From the NCBI RefSeq assembly GCF_014207185.1, contig NZ_JACHCP010000003.1, positions 434,001-498,000 of the forward strand: a stretch of 64,000 nucleotides of DNA, read 5' to 3'. This DNA comes from Rhodanobacter sp. A1T4 (GTDB lineage: Bacteria > Pseudomonadota > Gammaproteobacteria > Xanthomonadales > Rhodanobacteraceae). Shown piece after piece: positions 51,217 through 59,784 of this stretch. The notes beneath the pieces were generated by a model. That model saw only the letters and a list, made by a program, of their open reading frames with translations. It was not told the DNA's origin and did no database searches. Each line of letters opens with the position of its first letter. The first letter of the stretch is position 1. The translations under genes and the position numbers were made by a program.

Positions 51217-54200
51217 ATGAACAGGATCTATAGCAAAGTCTGGAATGCTTCGTTGCATCAGCTCGTGGTGGGTTCGGAGCTGGCGACATGCCGTCAGGGC
51301 ACCGCCGTCGATCGACGCGGCGTGTCCAATCGTCCACCCCTGAGCCGTATTAGCGCGAGCGTTCTGACTGCGCTGATCGCGCTGGGCTGGGCGGATTGGG
51401 CCAGTGCGCAATCGGTGGATTGCACCGCGTCGCCGTACAATGCCTACAACAGCACCGCGTCGTGTATAGGTTATGGGGCCACCGCCAGTGGGGTCGGAGC
51501 CACGGCGCTGGGTTCGATCTCCAATGCTTCCGTATTGGGTGCGACCGCAGTGGGGTACGCAGCCCAGGGTACGGGGCAGAACGCTGTAGCCGTCGGTTTT
51601 CAAGCCTATGCCTCGGTCATCAACTCCATTTATATCGGAGCGCGTTCCGCTACCGGCACTGGCGCGACTGCGGGCGGAGCGATTGGTATCGGTACCGATG
51701 TGACGGCTTCCGCTGCGAATGACGTAGCGATAGGAACGCAATCCGCTGCGAGCGGTACGCAATCGGTAGCTCTTGGCTATGTGACGAATGCGGTCGGTGC
51801 CAACGCCGTAGCTTTGGGTGCCGGAGCCAATGCCAACGGGCAGGCGGCCACTGCCCTTGGCAGTAACGCTATTGCGACTGGCCTCAATACCGTCGCCTTG
51901 GGGCCCGGAACTGCCGCCACCGCGCAGGCGGCAGTTGCACTTGGTGTCAACTCCGACGCGACGCAGGCCAATGCCGTTGCCGTAGGATCGGGCGCTATAT
52001 CCAATGCGACCTATGCAACCGCAGTGGGTTCCGGCGGCACCACTGCTGCTACGGCGGTGCAGGCCACTGCTGCTGGCGCGGTCGCGCTCGGCGGTAACTC
52101 GACCGCGGGCGCCGTGGCATCGGGCGTCAATGCTATTGCCATCGGCGCTCAGTCAACCGCAACGCAATCCAGCGCCATTGCGGTCGGTCTGCTGGCGAAT
52201 GCTACCGCGGCCAATGCCATTGCAGTGGGAGCCGCGGCCAATGCAACGGCCGGCGAAGCGACTGCCCTTGGGTATGGATCAGTCGCCAATGGCACCGGAG
52301 CCACCGCGCTTGGTTACATCAGCAATGCAACTGGCAATGCTTCGCTCGCTGTGGGCTATAACAATTCCGCCAACGGCACCCATGCGATAGCCATGGGTTT
52401 TACTTCGAACGCGACCGGACTCAATGCCACGGCGATAGGCGGAGCAGCCAACGCCAGCGGAACGGGAGCAACGGCCTTTGGCGTTAACTCCGTGGCAAAC
52501 GGCACTTCTACAATTGCCATCGGCGAGACCGCCAATGCCTCGGCAACGAACGCTACGGCGATCGGCAATGCTTCGAGTGCGCTGGCTGCATCCACGGTGG
52601 CTATCGGCGATACAAATACCGTCGCTGCCACGGCCGGCGCGGGTTCCTTCGCTGGCGGACAAAATTCCCAAGTGCTCGGCGGTACGGGTGCGGTGGCCAT
52701 CGGCCAGGGCCAGGTCGCCAACGGCAACGGCGCGGTAGCGATTGGCGATCCCAATAGCGCCATCGGCAATGGTGCCGTTGCCGAAGGTGCGAACAACACT
52801 GCCACTGGCAATGGTGCAGTCGCCATTGGCAACGGCAACGTCGGCAATGGTCAAGGCGCGGTGGCATTAGGCAATGCCAGTAATGCAACAGGGGCAAGCG
52901 CCATTGCTCTTGGCGATACGGCGGCCTCCAGCCAGACAAATGCTGTTGCATTGGGCGCCGGTGCGACAGCGGGTGCGCAAGCAGGCGATGTGGCGCTGGG
53001 TGCAGATTCGACCACCGCGACTGTCGTGGCGACGACGGGCACGACGATCGGCGGCACGGCCTACACCTTTGCCGGCATCTCGCCGACCAGCACGGTAAGT
53101 GTGGGTACGGCGGCCAGCCCTCGCACGATCACCAATGTGGCGGCGGGTCGCATCAGCGCAACGAGTACGGATGCTATCAACGGTTCGGAACTGTATGCGA
53201 CGAACCAGGCGATCGATAGCCTCGATACGTCGCTTTCCGGCCAGCTCACGCATTACTACAGTGTCAACGATGGCGGCACGCAGCAGAGCAACTACACCAA
53301 TAACGGCGCGACAGGTACAGATTCGCTCGCGGCAGGCGTAAATGCCTCCGCTACGGCGACGAATGCCGCGGCGATCGGCTTCGGCTCGCAAGCGTTAGCG
53401 GCGTCGACCGTTGCGATCGGTGACAGCAATACGGTGGCGGCCGGATCGGGCGCCGGCTCCATCGCTGGCGGCTATCAATCGCAAGTATTGGGTGGCACCG
53501 GTGCGGTGGCGATGGGCGCGAACAACACGGCCAATGGTAATGGCAGCTTGGCGATTGGTGACGCCAACACGGCGACCGGCGATGGCGCGATAGCCTTGGG
53601 CAACGCCTCGTCCGCAGCGACGATGGGCAGCCTGGCTATCGGACAGGCTGCTACAGCAACCGATCAGGGGACGATCGCCTTGGGCAGAAATGCAAGTGCA
53701 AGCGCTCTCGAAGCGATTGCCATAGGCGATCAGGCCGTCGCTTCGGCTCAGTCGACGACTGCATTGGGCGTTGCAGCCCAGGCAACGACTTTCTCGGCGA
53801 CCGCTATTGGCAACGATGCGCAAGCCAGCGGGATGTTTTCAACCGCTTTGGGTGAACTTACCGCGGCGACTGGTGTAAGTTCGACTGCCTTGGGAGTAAA
53901 CGCGACAGCAACAGGCAACAGTTCTGTGGCACTTGGCGACTCGTCCGTAGCAAACAATGCCGGTGACGTGGCACTGGGATCGAACTCGACGACGGGAGTG
54001 GCCGTTGCCACGGCCAGCACGACGATCAACGGCACCACATACAACTTCGCCGGTACCACCCCCACCAGCACGGTAAGCGTGGGCAGCGCCGGCGACGAGC
54101 GCACCGTTACCAATGTGGCGGCCGGTCAGATCAGCGCAACCAGCACGGATGCGATCAACGGTTCGGAGCTGTACGCAACAAACCAGGCGGTCGACAGCCT

Positions 54201-55836
54201 TAGCACGACCGTCACCAATGGACTGACGCACTATTACAGCGTCAACGATGGCGGCACGCAGCAGGCCAACTACAGCAACAACGGCGCGACAGGTACGGAT
54301 TCGCTCGCGGCAGGTGTGGCGGCATCGTCCACGGCGACCAACGCCTCAGCGCTGGGCTACAACACGCAGGCGACGATCGCCGATAGCGTGGCGCTGGGTT
54401 CGCAGTCGGTTTCCGATCGTGCACTGACGCCGGCCAGCGGCACTATCGGTGGCACGATCATTCCCTACAACACCACGGACCGTACGCTGCTCGGTGCCGT
54501 ATCGGTAGGCAGTTCCACCACCTACCGACAGATCACCAACGTGGCCGACGGCACGCAATCAAACGATGCGGTGACGGTGCGGCAGCTCACTGGCGCGCTG
54601 ACCTCATTCGCCACAACCACGACCAAATATTTCCACGCCAACTCCACCGACCCCGACTCGCTAGCGGCAGGCAATAATTCGATTGCGGTAGGCCCGAACA
54701 CCGTGGTCAACGGCGACAACGGCGTTGGCATGGGCAATGGCGCGCTGGTACAGCAGAACGCACCGGGTGGTGTAGCGATCGGCGAAAACGCCACGTCGAA
54801 TCTGCAGGATTCGATCGCCTTGGGCACGAATGCCACGGCGAGCGGCATCCAGTCGATTTCCATCGGTGCGGGAACGACGACCGCCAATCCCACCGATGTG
54901 GCGCTGGGGGCAGGCGCATCGGCCTCGGCGCAGGCCGGTGACGTGGCCCTGGGGGCGAACTCAACGACCTCGACCGTGGTTGGCACGAGCAACGTGACGG
55001 TGGGCGGCACTACCTACGCGGTAGCGGGCACGGCGCCCACCAGCACGGTAAGCGTGGCCAGCGCCGGCAATGAGCGCACCGTGACGAACGTGGCGGCGGG
55101 TCAGATCAGCGCCACCAGTACGGATGCGGTGAACGGCTCGGAACTGTATGCGACCAATCAGCAGGTGAGTGCCAACACCACGGCGATCAACAATCTCGAC
55201 AACACGGTCACCAACATTTCCAACAACTCCAGCAACAAGTATTACTCGGTGAATTCCACCGGCAATGCGGCTTCCTCGACGGGGTCGAATGCGGTGTCGG
55301 TCGGTCCATCGTCGTTGGCCTCGGGCAACAACAGCACGGCTGTCGGCAGTGGTTCGACAGCGAGCGGCAACAACTCGGTGGCCCTGGGTGCCGGTTCCAC
55401 CGATGGCGGCCAGTCGAACGTGGTGTCGGTCGGCTCACCGACGCAGCAGCGGCAGATCACCAACGTGGCAGCGGGCACCGCGCCCACGGATGCAGCGACT
55501 GTCGGGCAGGTGAATGCCGGCGTCCAGACCGCGGAGAACTGGGCGCAGAACTACACCAACCAGCAGCTGGCTGGTCTCAATCACGACTTGAACACCGTGG
55601 GGGCGCGTGCCAATGCCGGCGTGGCCTCGGCCATAGCGATGGCGGGCTTGCCGCAGGCTTATCAACCGAACCAGAGCAGCGCGGCGGTAGCCCTTGGTTC
55701 GTTCCACGGTGAGGCGGGTATTGCCGTCGGTCTGTCGACCATTACCGAAAGCGGCCGCTGGGTCTACAAGCTCAATCTTAGCGACGACTCGCGCGGTGAT
55801 GCGGGTGCGAGTGTCGGCGCGGCAATGGTCTGGTGA
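51217..55836 (+). CDS. Trimeric autotransporter adhesin (YadA-like)
   Basis: A 1539-aa surface adhesin. The extended signal peptide region MNRIYSKVWNASLHQLVVGS (ESPR) is followed by a hydrophobic core and cleavage near WASAQ (about residue 65). From about 70 to 1460 are head repeats of the YadA left-handed beta roll (about 14 residues, A-x-A-x-G), neck motifs (NVAAGQISATSTDAINGSEL) and short stalk segments (LYATNQ followed by coiled coil). The last 75 residues (ANAGVASAIAMAGLPQAYQP to the final Trp) are the YadA membrane anchor of four beta strands per monomer. Three copies form one fibre that binds host or surface ligands. A TpgA-like gene follows at once. Confidence 0.95.
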   Translation: MNRIYSKVWNASLHQLVVGSELATCRQGTAVDRRGVSNRPPLSRISASVLTALIALGWADWASAQSVDCTASPYNAYNSTASCIGYGATASGVGATALGSISNASVLGATAVGYAAQGTGQNAVAVGFQAYASVINSIYIGARSATGTGATAGGAIGIGTDVTASAANDVAIGTQSAASGTQSVALGYVTNAVGANAVALGAGANANGQAATALGSNAIATGLNTVALGPGTAATAQAAVALGVNSDATQANAVAVGSGAISNATYATAVGSGGTTAATAVQATAAGAVALGGNSTAGAVASGVNAIAIGAQSTATQSSAIAVGLLANATAANAIAVGAAANATAGEATALGYGSVANGTGATALGYISNATGNASLAVGYNNSANGTHAIAMGFTSNATGLNATAIGGAANASGTGATAFGVNSVANGTSTIAIGETANASATNATAIGNASSALAASTVAIGDTNTVAATAGAGSFAGGQNSQVLGGTGAVAIGQGQVANGNGAVAIGDPNSAIGNGAVAEGANNTATGNGAVAIGNGNVGNGQGAVALGNASNATGASAIALGDTAASSQTNAVALGAGATAGAQAGDVALGADSTTATVVATTGTTIGGTAYTFAGISPTSTVSVGTAASPRTITNVAAGRISATSTDAINGSELYATNQAIDSLDTSLSGQLTHYYSVNDGGTQQSNYTNNGATGTDSLAAGVNASATATNAAAIGFGSQALAASTVAIGDSNTVAAGSGAGSIAGGYQSQVLGGTGAVAMGANNTANGNGSLAIGDANTATGDGAIALGNASSAATMGSLAIGQAATATDQGTIALGRNASASALEAIAIGDQAVASAQSTTALGVAAQATTFSATAIGNDAQASGMFSTALGELTAATGVSSTALGVNATATGNSSVALGDSSVANNAGDVALGSNSTTGVAVATASTTINGTTYNFAGTTPTSTVSVGSAGDERTVTNVAAGQISATSTDAINGSELYATNQAVDSLSTTVTNGLTHYYSVNDGGTQQANYSNNGATGTDSLAAGVAASSTATNASALGYNTQATIADSVALGSQSVSDRALTPASGTIGGTIIPYNTTDRTLLGAVSVGSSTTYRQITNVADGTQSNDAVTVRQLTGALTSFATTTTKYFHANSTDPDSLAAGNNSIAVGPNTVVNGDNGVGMGNGALVQQNAPGGVAIGENATSNLQDSIALGTNATASGIQSISIGAGTTTANPTDVALGAGASASAQAGDVALGANSTTSTVVGTSNVTVGGTTYAVAGTAPTSTVSVASAGNERTVTNVAAGQISATSTDAVNGSELYATNQQVSANTTAINNLDNTVTNISNNSSNKYYSVNSTGNAASSTGSNAVSVGPSSLASGNNSTAVGSGSTASGNNSVALGAGSTDGGQSNVVSVGSPTQQRQITNVAAGTAPTDAATVGQVNAGVQTAENWAQNYTNQQLAGLNHDLNTVGARANAGVASAIAMAGLPQAYQPNQSSAAVALGSFHGEAGIAVGLSTITESGRWVYKLNLSDDSRGDAGASVGAAMVW
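53041..53385 (+). repeat. Adhesin internal repeat, copy 1
   Basis: First copy of a roughly 114-codon module inside the adhesin: TxxGGTxYxFAG, PTSTVSVG, a neck (TNVAAGRISATSTDAINGSE), LTHYYSVNDGGTQQ and TGTDSLAAG. It is about 80 percent alike in protein to the copy at 54019-54360, judged by eye. Confidence 0.7.
54019..54360 (+). repeat. Adhesin internal repeat, copy 2
   Basis: Second copy of the module (TTINGTTYNFAG, PTSTVSVG, TNVAAGQISATSTDAINGSE, LTHYYSVNDGGTQQ, TGTDSLAAG). A third, shorter copy of only the first half lies at 54991-55168 with TNVAAGQISATSTDAVNGSE. These repeats can recombine and change adhesin length. Confidence 0.7.
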
Positions 55837-55850
55837 GGAGAGATAAAGCC

Positions 55851-56723
55851 ATGATGACAAAACACTGCAAATCCGCCGTATCGAGCCAGCGCCTTGTGCT
55901 GGCGTGGACCCTCGTGCTTGCCTGCCTGCTGCTGGACGGATGCGGCAACGTCAGCCAGGGTGTCGCCAAGGATGGTTCGGGCGCGCAGCAACTGGTATGG
56001 CCTGCGCCGGGAGATGTCACACCGATACATCACGGCGGTACCTTTCCCGAGCTTGTCGCCTTGCGTGCCGTGCATGCCGGCATGAACAAGCAGCAGATTG
56101 CCTTGCTGATCGGTTATCCGCACTTCGAAGAAGGCATATGGGCGGTGCACGAATGGAACTACGTGTTCAACTTCCGCGATGCCGATTCCGATCGCGTCAC
56201 CGTCTGCCAGTACAAGATTCTGTTCGATCAGGAAAAGCTGGCGCGCAGTTTTTACTGGAAGCCGGAGGACTGTTCGCGCTACCTGAATCCGCGTGTAAAT
56301 CCACCGGTTGCCACGGTGGTCAGCAAGACGACGGAGCAGGTCACGACGCTTTCGGCAGATGCCTTGTTCAAGTTCGACCGTTACTCGCGTGCAGACATTA
56401 CGGACGGTGGGCACACGCAGCTCGATCGTCTGGCTGAGGCGCTACTGGCCGAGCAAGATCACATCGTGCGCATCCGTGTGTTGGGATATACCGACAGGCT
56501 CGGGAGCGATGCTTACAACGAGACCTTATCGCAGCGCCGCGCCGATACCGTGGCGGCCTATCTCGTCGAGAAGCACGTGCCATCGGATCTGATTGGGACG
56601 GAAGGCCATGGCAAGTCCGATCCGGTGGCGCAATGTCCCGACGATAAATCACGCACCAGGTTGATCGCATGCCTCGCGCCAAACCGGCGTGTGCTGGTGC
56701 GCGTAGAGACGCGCGGTGGCTGA
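55851..56723 (+). CDS. TpgA-like lipoprotein with SmpA/OmlA and OmpA domains
   Basis: A 290-aa lipoprotein. The signal peptide ends in LLLDGC (lipobox, Cys about residue 31). The first domain is SmpA/OmlA (BamE-like): VHAGMNKQQIALLIGYPHFE, then VHEWNYVFNFRD. The second is an OmpA-like peptidoglycan-binding domain: FKFDRYSRADITDGGHTQLD, VLGYTDRLGSDAYNETLSQR and NRRVLVRVE. This pair of domains is that of TpgA, which in Acinetobacter anchors the trimeric autotransporter AtaA to peptidoglycan. Being 14 bp after the adhesin gene supports the same job here. ATG 55851 has a GAGGAGAG site. Confidence 0.88.
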   Translation: MMTKHCKSAVSSQRLVLAWTLVLACLLLDGCGNVSQGVAKDGSGAQQLVWPAPGDVTPIHHGGTFPELVALRAVHAGMNKQQIALLIGYPHFEEGIWAVHEWNYVFNFRDADSDRVTVCQYKILFDQEKLARSFYWKPEDCSRYLNPRVNPPVATVVSKTTEQVTTLSADALFKFDRYSRADITDGGHTQLDRLAEALLAEQDHIVRIRVLGYTDRLGSDAYNETLSQRRADTVAAYLVEKHVPSDLIGTEGHGKSDPVAQCPDDKSRTRLIACLAPNRRVLVRVETRGG

Positions 56724-56761
56724 TGCCGCCGTGCTCACTCAGTTATAAGAAAGGTGACGCC

Positions 56762-57229
56762 ATGTTTAGAAAAAGTCTCTTGTCCGTTGTGCTGTGCACG
56801 GGTGCATTCGCGGCTTACGCGCAATCTTCGTCACCGGTGGCTCCAGCAGCTCCACAGCCCACGCCCGAACAGCAACGCCAGAATCAGCAAATGGAACGAG
56901 CGGCGCTGCAAGTGATCCAGATGGTTGATCAGAAGCAGGCTGCCCAGGTATGGGATGGGGCTTCTACCGTCACCAAACAGATCGTCAGTCGCGATGCTTT
57001 TGTACGAGGGGTGGATGCCGACCGCAAAACCGTTGGTTCACCCGGGGCACGTAATCTGGCCTTGCTGACGTACAGCCAGTCTGACGGCAGAAAACTTCCG
57101 CCGGGCTTGTTCGCCAATGTCGCTTTTGCCACGCACTTTGCCAATGAAAAGCAGCCGGTGCGCGAGTTGATTTCATTCCATCTGGACAATGATCACGTAT
57201 GGCGTGTGACCGGTTACAGCCTGCGATGA
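56762..57229 (+). CDS. Exported DUF4019 protein
   Basis: A 155-aa protein with a signal peptide (MFRKSLLSVVLCTGAFAAYA, cleavage after Ala 20). A Pro/Gln-rich linker (PTPEQQRQNQQ) is followed by DUF4019: KQAAQVWDGASTVTKQIVSR, FVRGVDADRKTVGSPGARNL, and a C-terminal VRELISFHLDNDHVWRVTGY. The family's function is unknown; it is probably periplasmic. It follows the TpgA-like gene by 38 bp and may belong to the adhesin operon. Confidence 0.85.
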   Translation: MFRKSLLSVVLCTGAFAAYAQSSSPVAPAAPQPTPEQQRQNQQMERAALQVIQMVDQKQAAQVWDGASTVTKQIVSRDAFVRGVDADRKTVGSPGARNLALLTYSQSDGRKLPPGLFANVAFATHFANEKQPVRELISFHLDNDHVWRVTGYSLR

Positions 57230-57273
57230 CGTGCATGGATCTTTCGGCCTGAATAAGAGCTCAAGGAAAAACC

Positions 57274-58080
57274 ATGCTTGACCCCTCAGCGCTGCAATCC
57301 ATGAACGTATTGTGGGCCACGCCCTGTTATGTCTCGGCAGTGTCCATGCACTATGTCACCAGCATGTTCGAGCTGACCCATGAAGCAACGCGGCTTGGGC
57401 TGAGGTCTTCGTTGCACATGCGCGCAGAAAGCTTGGTAACCCGAGGAAGAAACGAGATCGTAAAGTTTTTCCTGATACACCCGGAATACACACACCTGTT
57501 CTGGATCGACGCGGACCTGGCGTTCCAGCCCGCCGCCGCTATGCGCCTACTGCTCTCCGATCACGATGTGGCCGCAGGGGTCTACCCGATCAAGCGCTTC
57601 AACTGGCCCGCACGGGGCCTGCCGGAAGGCACCACGCAAGAAGCCTTTGAGACGCTCTACACGGACTATCCCTTCAACGCGGTCAACCACGGCACCGAAC
57701 CCTTGCAGAAGTTCATAAAGAACGATGGCTTTGTGGAGGTTGCCGAGGCGCCGACAGGTTTCATGGCGATCAAGCGCCAGGTCTTCATCAAGATGATGGC
57801 CCACTATCCTGAGCTGAATTATGTTCCGGATGGACCGCCCAATAATCCGGAAAAATCCTATTACTGGCTGTTTTTCGACTGCATGATAGATCCGGACACG
57901 CGCCGTTATCTCTCCGAAGACTACGCCTTCTGCCATCGCTGGCGCCATATCGGCGGCAAGGTGCATGCCGATATGCATTCCAATCTTGGTCACCTGGGGC
58001 AGCACTTGTTTCATGGCAACCTGGCCGAAAGCATCCGCTTGCGGAACGGGCCGTTGGTATCGATGTGCGAAGTGCCATAG
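57274..58080 (+). CDS. Glycosyltransferase-like protein (GT-A type)
   Basis: A 268-aa soluble protein. It has RNEIVKFFLIHPEYTHLFWI followed by DADLAFQPAAA, a D-x-D-type nucleotide-sugar and metal site in the usual GT-A position, and a later EAPTGFMAIKRQVFIKMM and SEDYAFCHRWRHIGGKVHAD, in which the E-D-Y-x-F-C acceptor region of family-2-like transferases is visible. It lies 44 bp after the DUF4019 gene. A role in glycosylating the adhesin or a surface polymer is attractive but unproven. Confidence 0.7.
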   Translation: MLDPSALQSMNVLWATPCYVSAVSMHYVTSMFELTHEATRLGLRSSLHMRAESLVTRGRNEIVKFFLIHPEYTHLFWIDADLAFQPAAAMRLLLSDHDVAAGVYPIKRFNWPARGLPEGTTQEAFETLYTDYPFNAVNHGTEPLQKFIKNDGFVEVAEAPTGFMAIKRQVFIKMMAHYPELNYVPDGPPNNPEKSYYWLFFDCMIDPDTRRYLSEDYAFCHRWRHIGGKVHADMHSNLGHLGQHLFHGNLAESIRLRNGPLVSMCEVP

Positions 58081-58092
58081 GATCGAACCAGG

Positions 58093-58392
58093 CTAGGGCG
58101 TTTCGTTATGCACAGCATACGGGCCCTTCTTGCGCTTATACGGCGGCGCACCTGCAGCTTGGCCAGCGCATAGAGCCGGTCCACCCGTTTGTGATTGACG
58201 ATCAGGCCGTCCTGACGAAGCTTCAGGTAAATCATGCCGGCACTGTAGCGGCGATGCCGATGCGCCAACGCGATGATGCGCTCGCGCAACGCCCCATTGC
58301 GATTGCCTCTCATAGCGCAGCGCACTGGCACTCATGCGCACCACACGCAATACCCGGCGTTCACTCAATCCGCTGTTCTTCATTTGCCACAC
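58093..58392 (-). pseudogene. Decayed IS3-family transposase (OrfB) remnant
   Basis: On the minus strand one frame reads GLSERRVLRVVRMSASALRY (58370 downwards), then the match continues in another frame as ALRERIIALAHRHRRYSAGM and IYLKLRQDGLIVNHKRVDRL, and ends back in the first with PYKRKKGPYA. These are consecutive blocks at the start of the OrfB of IS407/IS51-group IS3 elements, so at least two frameshifts are present and the catalytic DDE part is missing. No terminal repeats are seen. The rest of the 58081-58581 gap holds no gene. Confidence 0.8.
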
Positions 58393-58581
58393 CGCTCATC
58401 GTCGTACCGGTGTCGCTTGAACCGATTGGTCATCCGATAAGTGCCTACTGAAATCAGCTAAGAAGGGAAAATGCCGAAAATCAACCTTCTCACGGAGACG
58501 AGTCAGGCGTTGAGTTGACCAATCAAACTGCCAAAAAAATCTGGAGTAGATCAAAATATCCGCGTTAATGGGGCAGAACCT

Positions 58582-59784
58582 TCAGGCTGCTTTTTCCGCC
58601 GCGAGAAAGACCATGCGCGGCGGCGGGTGCATGAGAAACTGTTGGTGCGAGATGTTCCATGCATAGGCACCGGCCAGCGGAAATACCACGCGATCTCCGG
58701 GTGCCAGCGCTTGCACCGGCTGCAAGCGTGCGAGTACATCCTTGGGCGTGCATAGCTGTCCGACCACGGTGACGTGCTGATGCTCGATCGTCGGGGTGGC
58801 CGCGCCGCGCAGCACGAAGAACGGATGGTCATGACCCTGCGCTGGTGGCGTGCGGAAATGGTGGGTGCCGCCGCGAGCAATGGCAAACCATTCGCCGTGA
58901 TTGCGTTTGATGTCCAGTACTTCCATGACGTAGTAGCCACAGGCAGCCGTGACGTAGCGGCCCGGCTCGAAACGCAGTATGGGATCGTTATCACGTCCAG
59001 CCAGCAGCTGCCGCAAGCCGTCGCAGAAACGCAGCCAGTTGAACGAGCGGACTGGATCGGCATAGTCGACGCCGAAGCCGCCGCCAGCATTGAGTACCTG
59101 CACCTCGACCGCGTGCTCGCGGCGCCAGCGTGCCACGATGTCGAGATAGGCGCGCACGAGTTGCAGCTGCATACCGGCATCCAGCTGGTGCGACATCAGG
59201 TGAAAATGAAAACCCTCCAGGTGCAGCCACGGGCTTTGCCGAAGACACGCCAACGCCTGTGGCAAGGTGTCCTCTTCCATCCCGAAGGGCGTGGGTTTTC
59301 CGCCCATCATCAGACGTGTATCGGCGATGCCGGGTACCACCATATTCATGCGAAGGTATATCGACACGCGTTTGCCCACCCCAGCGGCGATGCGTGCCAG
59401 CCGTTCCAGTTCGCCGAGGCTTTCCACGTGAAGACTGCAATCGGGCAGCGCGACTGCCAGTGCCAATTCGCTGTCAAGCTTGCCCGGACCACCGAACAGC
59501 AGCGGTGAAGTGGCCTGCTGTTGATGCAGCCAGCGTAGCTCGCCACCGGAGGCCACTTCGAAACCATCCACCAGTGGCGCCAAGGTATCCAGTACAGCAG
59601 GCTCGGCATTTGCCTTCACGGCGTAGTACAGCTGGCACCGTGGCGGCAGCGCGTCACGCATCGACTGCGCGTGGCGTCGCAGGTTCTCCAAATCGTATAT
59701 GTAGGCACAGATCGGCTCGTCACCATCGTGGCCCAACCCGGCGATCGTTTCGCGGACGCGGCGGGATTCGATATCCAGACTCAT
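58582..59784 (-). CDS. pvsE: Type III PLP-dependent decarboxylase, siderophore biosynthesis (PvsE-like)
   Basis: A 400-aa enzyme of the ornithine/diaminopimelate decarboxylase fold. The PLP lysine is in YYAVKANAEP (K57); the glycine loop NAGGGFGVDY (about residue 250) and EPGRY bind the phosphate; the second-subunit residues are in QLCTPKDVLA and the late Tyr in GAYAWN. In vibrioferrin assembly PvsE makes ethanolamine from serine; XssA/XssE-type enzymes do the like in Xanthomonas. It is the last gene of a coupled minus-strand set and starts at ATG 59784, overlapping the preceding synthetase stop (ATGA). The longer frame upstream lies inside that gene. The symbol rests on gene order. Confidence 0.8.
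   Translation of the reverse strand: MSLDIESRRVRETIAGLGHDGDEPICAYIYDLENLRRHAQSMRDALPPRCQLYYAVKANAEPAVLDTLAPLVDGFEVASGGELRWLHQQQATSPLLFGGPGKLDSELALAVALPDCSLHVESLGELERLARIAAGVGKRVSIYLRMNMVVPGIADTRLMMGGKPTPFGMEEDTLPQALACLRQSPWLHLEGFHFHLMSHQLDAGMQLQLVRAYLDIVARWRREHAVEVQVLNAGGGFGVDYADPVRSFNWLRFCDGLRQLLAGRDNDPILRFEPGRYVTAACGYYVMEVLDIKRNHGEWFAIARGGTHHFRTPPAQGHDHPFFVLRGAATPTIEHQHVTVVGQLCTPKDVLARLQPVQALAPGDRVVFPLAGAYAWNISHQQFLMHPPPRMVFLAAEKAA

Noticed and set aside
52279..53391. Antisense frames in the adhesin gene
   Set aside because: They reflect the periodic Ala/Gly codons of the head repeats; composition is unnatural for proteins.
51480..55400. Possible CRISPR or satellite array in the adhesin gene
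   Set aside because: Repeats are in-frame 42-bp coding units with degenerate copies and no spacers; they encode the YadA beta roll.
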